Positions 58,102 through 64,000 of a stretch of 64,000 bases of DNA are shown here, piece after piece. The DNA comes from Bacillus sp. FJAT-14578 (GTDB taxonomy: Bacteria; Bacillota; Bacilli; Bacillales; Bacillaceae_H). Position numbers and translations under genes: made by a program. The stretch's first letter is position 1. Every line of letters starts with the position of its first letter. Location of the stretch: the NCBI RefSeq assembly GCF_000504165.1, contig NZ_AYSE01000005.1:372001-436000 (forward strand), read 5' to 3'. Below the pieces are notes generated by a model, which searched no databases, was not told where the DNA came from, and was given only the letters and a program-made list of their open reading frames with translations.

Positions 58102-58539
58102 ATGTATTTTGTCGACCGCAATAAAATTGAACAAACGTTACAATTTTTGGAACAGCAATGTACATTATTTAAGCAGCAAGAGAAATGGGAGACATTGTTT
58201 GACAAAAAAGTTCTTGAACGTATTGGCCATCTTGTCATTGAATGTATATTAGATGTGGGAAATGCCATGATTGATGGGTTTATTATGCGAGATCCTGGAA
58301 GCTATGATGACATTATTGATATTTTGATGGACGAGCGTGTTGTACCAGAAGAAGAAGGAGAAGAACTGAAGCAGGTTATCCGTTTACGGAAATCGCTTGT
58401 ACAAGACTACATAAATGTAGACCATATAGAAGCAGCGGCAACTCTCAATCGTCATATGGGCGCAATAGAGCAATTTCCGCTTCGGGTCCGCCAATACCTA
58501 GAAAATGAACTGGGGCCTGTTTCTGCTTTTAAAAATTGA
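58102..58539 (+). CDS. yutE: DUF86/HepT-like protein (YutE-like)
   Basis: 145 residues, helical. RIGHLVIECILDVGNAMIDGF and LRKSLVQDYINVDHIEA correspond to the HepT core; the R-x4-6-H catalytic motif has Gln in place of His (SLVQDY). No nucleotidyltransferase antitoxin partner is adjacent. It is probably a conserved housekeeping relative, not an active toxin. AAAGGGGAATT precedes the ATG. Confidence 0.82.
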   Translation: MYFVDRNKIEQTLQFLEQQCTLFKQQEKWETLFDKKVLERIGHLVIECILDVGNAMIDGFIMRDPGSYDDIIDILMDERVVPEEEGEELKQVIRLRKSLVQDYINVDHIEAAATLNRHMGAIEQFPLRVRQYLENELGPVSAFKN

Positions 58540-58626
58540 CCCTGCAGATTAGAAGGTTTCTCGTTCAGGCGTAAAGGAAGCCGGTCGATAAATTTCTAAT
58601 AGACGGCAATAATCAATTTTTAATGA

Positions 58627-58679
58627 AAGGCCCCGTTACGAAATTCATCATTTAACTGGATTTTCAAGGCGGGGCTTTT
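58627..58679 (+). terminator. First hairpin after yutE
   Basis: AAGGCCCCG pairs with CGGGGCTTTT across a long loop; T-run follows. Confidence 0.6.
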
Positions 58680-58682
58680 CAT

Positions 58683-58732
58683 GAGGATGACTCAAACGAT
58701 ATGTTTTTGACCCGTTTGAGTCATCCTCTTTA
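58683..58732 (+). terminator. Second hairpin after yutE
   Basis: GAGGATGACTCAAACG pairs perfectly with CGTTTGAGTCATCCTC, followed by TTTAAAATTTTT. Strong; insulates yutF. Confidence 0.85.
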
Positions 58733-58777
58733 AAATTTTTGTACATAGTAAAGGTAAGTAACTATAGGAGGCTTTTT

Positions 58778-59548
58778 ATGAAAAAGTACAAAGGCTATTT
58801 AATTGATCTGGACGGAACGATGTATAAGGGGACAGAGCTTATTCAAGAAGCCCGCGATTTTGTGATGGTATTAAAAGAACAAAATATCCCTTATTTATTC
58901 GTGACGAACAATTCTACTCGTACACCTGGGCAAGTAGCAGAGAAATTGAAGCAGTTCGACATTCCTGCTGAAGAAGAACAAGTATTTACAACGAGCCAAG
59001 CGACGGCCAACTATCTTCATGAGCGCAATCCAAACGGTTCTGCATATGTGATTGGAGAAGAGGGAATTCACCAGGCAATGCAGGAGAAGGGGTTTGCATT
59101 TAAAGAAGAAAATCCTGATTTTGTAGTGGTAGGCCTTGACCGCAGCATAAATTATGAGAAGTTGGCGACGGCTTGCTTAGCCGTAAGAAGCGGGGCAATG
59201 TTCGTTTCGACGAATGGAGATATTGCCCTTCCTACAGAGCGTGGGCTGCTTCCGGGGAATGGATCTCTCACGTCCGTTATTGCGGTATCCACACAAACGA
59301 AGCCCTTATTCATAGGCAAACCGGAAAGCATCATTATGGAACAAGCATTGCAAGTATTGGGGGTACCGAAGGAAGAGACATTAATGGTGGGAGACAATTA
59401 TGATACGGATATTATGGCAGGGATGAATGCCGGTTTGGATACCTTGCTTGTCCATACGGGAGTAACAACAAAAGAGCTACTGTCAGGATATGAAACGAAG
59501 CCTACTTATACGGTGGACTCTCTTGAGGAGTGGATTCAGCGAATCTAA
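58778..59548 (+). CDS. yutF: HAD-family hydrolase (NagD-like, YutF)
   Basis: 256 residues from ATG 58778 (AGGAGG before it; the longer frame from 58739 lacks a site). DLDGT near residue 8 is the HAD nucleophile, VTNNSTR motif II, GKP motif III, and VGDNYDTDIMAG motif IV. Belongs to the NagD/p-nitrophenyl phosphatase type; substrate unknown. Confidence 0.92.
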   Translation: MKKYKGYLIDLDGTMYKGTELIQEARDFVMVLKEQNIPYLFVTNNSTRTPGQVAEKLKQFDIPAEEEQVFTTSQATANYLHERNPNGSAYVIGEEGIHQAMQEKGFAFKEENPDFVVVGLDRSINYEKLATACLAVRSGAMFVSTNGDIALPTERGLLPGNGSLTSVIAVSTQTKPLFIGKPESIIMEQALQVLGVPKEETLMVGDNYDTDIMAGMNAGLDTLLVHTGVTTKELLSGYETKPTYTVDSLEEWIQRI

Positions 59549-59564
59549 TGGAAAATGCATTTTA

Positions 59565-59611
59565 AAAGGCGGATGAACCAGAAGCAGGCATGCTGGTCCA
59601 CCCGTCTTTGT
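59565..59611 (+). terminator. yutF terminator
   Basis: AAAGGCGGATGAACCAG pairs with CTGGTCCACCCGTCTTT (wobbles) and TGTTGTCC follows. Confidence 0.7.
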
Positions 59612-59645
59612 TGTCCAGCTGCGTCTCCTAGCCTTCGCTTTTCTT
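59612..59645 (-). repeat. Dispersed 3'-end repeat (family B), internally deleted copy
   Basis: TCCAGCTGCGTCTCCTAGCC joined directly to TTCGCTTTTCTT, i.e. the two ends of the family without the middle. It ends at the stop codon of the minus-strand PgpA-like gene at 59646. Confidence 0.55.
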
Positions 59646-60149
59646 TTATTCTGTATGCGCCGCGCGGTGGGCGAGACGGCTGGAAGCGGCTGCAGCAATG
59701 GCTCCTACAATATCATCTAAAAAGGTGTGGCATTTTCCGGAAGCCTCTTTATCGTTTAATAATCCGAGGATGCCCGGTTTTTGTTTATCAATATACCCAT
59801 AGTTCGTAAAGCCGATGGAACCATATACATTTACAATAGAAAGAGCCAGAATTTCATCAATCCCATATAAGCCTTCATCCGTAGCCAAAATGGTTTGAAG
59901 GGGCTCTTCAAGTTTTCCTTGTTCGGCCAATATATCTAATTGAATGCCTGTTAAAATGGCGTTTTGAACTTCACGTTTTGCCATCACCCGTTCTACATTG
60001 AAAATGCATTCGTCCATGGCTAAATTCTCATGATATTTTGATTGCAAGTAATAAACCAATTCCGCTATATCATTGACAGTAACCCCGCGGTCATGCATCC
60101 ATTGCCTTGCTTTCGTTTCAAGCTCCGTAATCACATGTTTTTTTTCCAA
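59646..60149 (-). CDS. pgpA: Phosphatidylglycerophosphatase A-like protein (YutG)
   Basis: 167 residues from a TTG after AGGTGAG. NIAELVYYLQSKY-type start, EPLQTILATDEGLYGIDEILALSIVNVYGSIGFTNYGYIDK and KCHTFLDDIVGAIAAAASS match PgpA/YutG. Removes phosphate from phosphatidylglycerophosphate in phospholipid synthesis. Unlike E. coli PgpA, the Bacillus type lacks strong membrane helices. Confidence 0.85.
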   Translation of the reverse strand: MEKKHVITELETKARQWMHDRGVTVNDIAELVYYLQSKYHENLAMDECIFNVERVMAKREVQNAILTGIQLDILAEQGKLEEPLQTILATDEGLYGIDEILALSIVNVYGSIGFTNYGYIDKQKPGILGLLNDKEASGKCHTFLDDIVGAIAAAASSRLAHRAAHTE

Positions 60150-60368
60150 TTCAGCTCACCTAATTTCTTAATAGTTTATGTTGTTAGTATGGCATTTTGC
60201 GATGAAACCATGTTTGGAGTTTGTAATGTTACTCTATTCGGACATGCTATAACTTTATGACAAATATCTTTCATCCCTTTCATATAATTTTGTAAAGTGA
60301 AACTTCAATCACTGGAAATGATGCTGTTGACGGAAGTGGAATAAAAGGTAAGGAGAGGGTTTGAAAGA

Positions 60369-61370
60369 ATGATACAAACTATTTATGACCATTATGGGAT
60401 AAAGCCTGCACAGTTAACGGATATAGGTGAATATAAAGGTTTTCAGTATCGTAGTATTTTGTATATTATCGTGGATTTGGGGCATTTGGATGAAGAGGAA
60501 GTGTATGAGTTTCATCAAATGAGCCAATTTTTGATTTCCCAAGGAGAAAGAAAAGTGGCATCGTTTATGATCAATAAGGATGGAGGAATGATAACAGAAA
60601 GTGATGGCAAGAAGTTCGGGATTTGCCGTGTTCCATATCCAGTTGAAACATCATCTATTGCATATGGACGAGAACTGGCTGCTTTTCACCAAAAAGGAAA
60701 GTTGCTGCCGTACCCGATGGAAAAAAGTAATCGAATCGGGCAGTGGAAAGGATTGTGGGAGAAAAGGCTCGATCAATTAGAAAAATTTTGGGGAATGAAA
60801 GTACAGGAACACCCCAATAATGAAACGGATAAACGGTTTATTGAATCATTCCCGTATTATTTAGGGGTGACGGAAAATGCCATTCAATATTTGACTGATA
60901 CAGAAATTGATGACCTGCCCCGCACATTCGATATAGCTACCATTTGTCATCACCGTTTCATCCTTACCACATGGAGACAAGATTCTTTCTTTAAGATGCC
61001 CACAGATTGGGTATTTGATCATCCGAGCCGCGATTTGGCGGAGTATATCCGCCATTTATACTTTAAATCCGGCGTATTTTCGGAAAAAGTACTGTTTGAC
61101 TTTTTAGGTGAATACGAAAAAATTACTCCACTTTCATCCTTTGCTTGGAGATTATTATATGCAAGGCTGCTGTTTCCGGTTCATTATTTTGAATCGATTG
61201 AAGGATACTATAGCTCACGAAGCGAAGCGGAAAAACAGACTTATGAGAGCGATATAGAGAAAATCATCCATGGATGTACACAGTACGAACAATTTTTGGC
61301 GTACTTTTACAGTAAAATGGGCATATCGACTAAAAGGCATCACATCCCGGAAATCGAATGGCTTCAATGA
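60369..61370 (+). CDS. yutH: Spore coat kinase-like protein (YutH)
   Basis: 333 residues of the CotS/YutH kinase-like family. Recognisable: GEYKGFQYRSILYIIVDLGHLDEEEVYEFHQM, LAAFHQKGKLLPYPMEKSNRIGQWKGLWEKRLDQLEKFW and ICHHRFILTTWRQDSFFKMPTDWVFDHPSRDLAEYIRHLYF. Probably spore-specific. GGAGAGGG precedes the ATG. Confidence 0.85.
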   Translation: MIQTIYDHYGIKPAQLTDIGEYKGFQYRSILYIIVDLGHLDEEEVYEFHQMSQFLISQGERKVASFMINKDGGMITESDGKKFGICRVPYPVETSSIAYGRELAAFHQKGKLLPYPMEKSNRIGQWKGLWEKRLDQLEKFWGMKVQEHPNNETDKRFIESFPYYLGVTENAIQYLTDTEIDDLPRTFDIATICHHRFILTTWRQDSFFKMPTDWVFDHPSRDLAEYIRHLYFKSGVFSEKVLFDFLGEYEKITPLSSFAWRLLYARLLFPVHYFESIEGYYSSRSEAEKQTYESDIEKIIHGCTQYEQFLAYFYSKMGISTKRHHIPEIEWLQ

Positions 61371-61451
61371 TAAAAAGCATTATTGTCAAAAGTAAGTGTG
61401 ATAAAATAACAACGTATGGCACGATACTTTTCGACAATGAGGTGATAGGGA

Positions 61452-62441
61452 ATGGAAAAACCATATGTATTTATTACACGCAAATTGCCGGAGCGACTAA
61501 TAAAACCGTTGGAAGAAATAGCCCATATAGAGATGTGGGATCATGAAGAGGAGCCTGTTCCTCATGAGTTACTGGTTGAAAAAGCGAAAAAGGCGACAGC
61601 ATTATTGACCATGTTATCTGATAAAATGGATGAAAGTGTCATGGCAGAAGCGGCCCATTTAAAGGTCATTGCTAACTTGGCGGTGGGGTACGACAACATT
61701 CATATGGAAGAAGCAACAAGGAGAGGCATCTCAGTTTGCAATACACCGGATGTGTTGTCAGATACGACCGCAGACTTAACGTTTGGCCTGCTTATGGCTG
61801 CAGCACGGCGCCTAACAGAGGCAGCAGAGTATGTGAAAAATGGGGAGTGGAAAGGTTGGAGTCCATATTTATTGGCTGGCCGTGACATTCATCATAAAAC
61901 AATCGGGATTGTAGGAATGGGTAATATTGGACGTGCGGTTGCAAAACGCGCCACAGGGTTTGAAATGGAAATATTATATCATAATCGGAGCCGCCATTTG
62001 GAGGCAGAAAAGGAACTTGGAGCCGTATACTGTTCATTTGATGAGCTGATTACGAAAGCGGATTATATTGTATGTTTAACTCCGCTCACCAATGAAACCA
62101 AGCATTTGTTTGACGAAGCTGCATTCAAAAAAATGAAACAGTCCGCCATTTTCGTCAATGCTTCGAGGGGAGCGGTCGTCGATGAAGAAGCGCTCATTCA
62201 AGCCTTAAAAGAAGGCCAAATCGCGGGCGCTGGGCTGGATGTATTTACAAAGGAACCAATTGATCCGCATCATCCTCTTTTATCACTGGCCAATGTCGTG
62301 GCCCTTCCGCATATTGGAAGCGCTAGTATTGAGACACGGACAGAAATGATTGAATTATGTGTGGATAATATTTTACTTACACTGAAACAGCAGAAACCTA
62401 AAACGATTATAAATAAAGAAGTATTGCCGCAATATTGCTGA
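61452..62441 (+). CDS. D-isomer 2-hydroxyacid dehydrogenase (glyoxylate/hydroxypyruvate reductase type)
   Basis: 329 residues. NAD-binding GIVGMGNIGRAVAKR near 152-166, NLAVGYDNI substrate loop, SRGAVVDEEAL, DVFTKEPI, LPHIGSASIETR with the catalytic His. Closest in plan to GyaR/YvcT-like enzymes. GAGGTGATAGGG precedes the ATG. Exact substrate uncertain. Confidence 0.9.
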   Translation: MEKPYVFITRKLPERLIKPLEEIAHIEMWDHEEEPVPHELLVEKAKKATALLTMLSDKMDESVMAEAAHLKVIANLAVGYDNIHMEEATRRGISVCNTPDVLSDTTADLTFGLLMAAARRLTEAAEYVKNGEWKGWSPYLLAGRDIHHKTIGIVGMGNIGRAVAKRATGFEMEILYHNRSRHLEAEKELGAVYCSFDELITKADYIVCLTPLTNETKHLFDEAAFKKMKQSAIFVNASRGAVVDEEALIQALKEGQIAGAGLDVFTKEPIDPHHPLLSLANVVALPHIGSASIETRTEMIELCVDNILLTLKQQKPKTIINKEVLPQYC

Positions 62442-62445
62442 TGTG

Positions 62446-62484
62446 AAAAGGTGATGGACGCTTTCGTTCATCGCCTTTTTTTTC
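62446..62484 (+). terminator. Terminator after the hydroxyacid dehydrogenase
   Basis: AGGTGATGGACG pairs with TTCATCGCCTT (one wobble) around CTTTCG, followed by TTTTTTT. Confidence 0.85.
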
Positions 62485-62695
62485 TCAAAACCAATGTGAA
62501 AGCCTATAAAAACATGTTATTATTATTAAATAAAAAATTTTAAAAATATTTTTATTTATTGGTATTATCACGTATAAAGCGTTTTCATTAAGAGATTTAG
62601 GTGAAGCAAGGATTGTAAAATTTATGTTTTATATCTATAATGTCTTTTATAGATAAACAAATGTTCTTCGTAAGAACACAAACGGGGTGGAAATG

Positions 62696-63997
62696 ATGGT
62701 CAAAAGTATTTCAGTTGGTTTATTAGGGCTAGGAACAGTCGGCAGCGGAGTAGTAAAAATCATTGAAAATCATCAGGATAAACTCATGCATCAAATTGGC
62801 TGTCCAGTTGAAGTGAAAAAAGTATTGGTAAAAAGTTTCGATAAAAAACGTGATGTCGAAATCGATTCATATAAATTAACGACAAGTGTCGAAGATGTTC
62901 TTCTTGATCCGGAAATTGATGTGATTATTGAGGTTATGGGCGGGGTTGAACAAACTCGTAATTATATCTTAACGGCACTGCGAAATAAAAAGCATGTTGT
63001 GACGGCGAATAAGGATTTGATGGCACTTTATGGATCGGAATTGCTGACCGTAGCGGCTGAAAATGAATGTGATTTATTTTATGAAGCAAGTGTTGCCGGA
63101 GGAATTCCAATTCTTCGCGGTTTAGTGGAAGGTTTAGCGTCAGACCGTGTGACGAAAATGATGGGAATCGTAAATGGAACAACGAACTTCATTTTAACGA
63201 AAATGAGTAAAGATGGCCGAGCTTATGAAGATGTACTTGCAGAGGCTCAAGCGCTTGGGTATGCAGAATCTGATCCTACGTCCGATGTAGAGGGCTTGGA
63301 TGCAGCACGTAAAATGACTATTTTAGCGACTCTCGGCTTTTCGATGAAAATTGATTTAGATGATGTACGCGTTAAAGGGATTACGGAGATTACGGAAGAA
63401 GACTTACAGTACAGCAAGCAATTGGGCTATACAATGAAACTGATCGGTTATGCTCATCGTACAGGCGACCATGTAGAAGTAAGCGTTCAGCCGACATTGT
63501 TGGCGGACTCACATCCTCTTGCGTCTGTTAACGACGAATACAATGCGGTGTATGTATACGGAGAAGCAGTCGGAGAAACGATGTTCTACGGACCTGGAGC
63601 GGGAAGCTTGCCGACAGCAACAGCCGTCGTATCGGATCTTGTGGGCGTCATGAAAAACATGCGCCTTGGGGTAAATGGCCGAAGCGCGGTTGCTCCGCAA
63701 TATTCAAAGCAATTAAAAGAATCTGACCAAATGTTCTCTAAATATTTCTTGCGCATTCATGTCAAAGACCAAGTGGGAGCTTTTGCCGCTCTTACAACGT
63801 TATTCTCCGAAAGAGGCGTAAGCTTTGAAAAGATTATTCAATTACCGGTAAAAGACAGTGAATTGGCAGAAATCGTGATTGTTACGCACCAAGCGTCTTT
63901 AAAGGATTACGAGGAAGTCGTACAGCAATTGAACGATTCAGCAATCGTTGAAAGTGTAAAAAGCAGCTATCGGGTTGAAGGGGATGGAGTATTGTGA
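62696..63997 (+). CDS. hom: Homoserine dehydrogenase
   Basis: 433 residues from the ATG at 62696 (GGGGTGG five bases before; ATG 62693 and GTG 62687 are less likely). NAD-binding GLLGLGTVGSGV, TANKDLMA, the catalytic EASVAGGIPI and NGTTNFILT, GYAESDPTSDVEGLDAARK, and a C-terminal ACT domain (about 355-425) for threonine inhibition. The stop overlaps a possible next start (TGATG at 63995-63999), where thrC would be expected; it cannot be read further. Confidence 0.97.
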   Translation: MVKSISVGLLGLGTVGSGVVKIIENHQDKLMHQIGCPVEVKKVLVKSFDKKRDVEIDSYKLTTSVEDVLLDPEIDVIIEVMGGVEQTRNYILTALRNKKHVVTANKDLMALYGSELLTVAAENECDLFYEASVAGGIPILRGLVEGLASDRVTKMMGIVNGTTNFILTKMSKDGRAYEDVLAEAQALGYAESDPTSDVEGLDAARKMTILATLGFSMKIDLDDVRVKGITEITEEDLQYSKQLGYTMKLIGYAHRTGDHVEVSVQPTLLADSHPLASVNDEYNAVYVYGEAVGETMFYGPGAGSLPTATAVVSDLVGVMKNMRLGVNGRSAVAPQYSKQLKESDQMFSKYFLRIHVKDQVGAFAALTTLFSERGVSFEKIIQLPVKDSELAEIVIVTHQASLKDYEEVVQQLNDSAIVESVKSSYRVEGDGVL

Positions 63998-64000
63998 TGT

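Noticed and set aside
58102-58539. yutE as a toxin of a HepT/MNT toxin-antitoxin pair
   Set aside because: No adjacent nucleotidyltransferase gene, catalytic His replaced, and the gene is in its usual Bacillus position.
63997-64000. Start of the next gene (probably thrC)
   Set aside because: Only ATG and one base are inside the window, so there is no coding evidence.

Overview
The window is chromosomal DNA from a low-to-moderate GC, endospore-forming Firmicute of the family Bacillaceae. The evidence is a glycolytic operon, a secG-est-rnr-smpB-ssrA block, long stretches that follow the order of the Bacillus subtilis yus, yur, yun and yut loci, strong AGGAGG ribosome binding sites, frequent TTG/GTG starts, S-box riboswitches and several sporulation genes (lytH, yunB, yutC, yutH, CotF-like coat proteins). 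The species cannot be named from the sequence alone.

Layout. 1-5449: end of gapA, then pgk-tpiA-gpmI-eno. 5450-8300: an accessory patch with a possible 29-codon peptide gene and three minus-strand genes for glycine-rich, low-complexity proteins; this is the least explained part of the window. 8316-13478: secG, est, rnr, smpB and tmRNA. 13521-16809: an Rrf2 regulator with its own operator, the tRNA hydroxylase trhO and the glutamate symporter gltT. 16833-18518: an IS1182-type insertion sequence sitting in the loop of the gltT terminator. 18698-23807: a Fur-box-controlled siderophore importer with an FhuF-like reductase and a YusU-like protein. 23958-31911: coat proteins, proline dehydrogenase fadM, a frameshifted yuzL, and the FadR-controlled beta-oxidation genes fadN-fadA-fadE. 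32051-34117: yusI, gcvH, yusG, yusF, yusE. 34338-38840: two SAM riboswitches controlling metY and metNPQ. 39050-44868: yurZ and the iron-sulfur assembly operon sufCDSUB. 44999-48597: yunF, a small membrane protein, yunC, an HD-GYP protein and yunB. 49156-53748: a branched-chain amino acid ABC transporter (livJHMGF). 53964-62441: lytH, lipA, yutC, yutD, a DUF3055-type gene, yutE, yutF, pgpA/yutG, yutH and a 2-hydroxyacid dehydrogenase. 62696-63997: homoserine dehydrogenase, with a possible next start codon at the window edge.

Themes. Sulfur, lipoate and iron-sulfur metabolism are grouped (metY, metNPQ, suf, gcvH, lipA). Two dispersed non-coding repeat families are visible: a 142-bp element with GTTCAAAAAG termini, four copies, three of them within about 30 bp of the ribosome binding site of eno, est or fadE and one about 75 bp before that of lipA; and a second family that abuts the stop codons of three minus-strand genes. 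The most unusual items are the glycine-rich cassette, the 142-bp repeat family, the terminator-targeted insertion sequence, and several hairpins that appear to overlap translation start signals.
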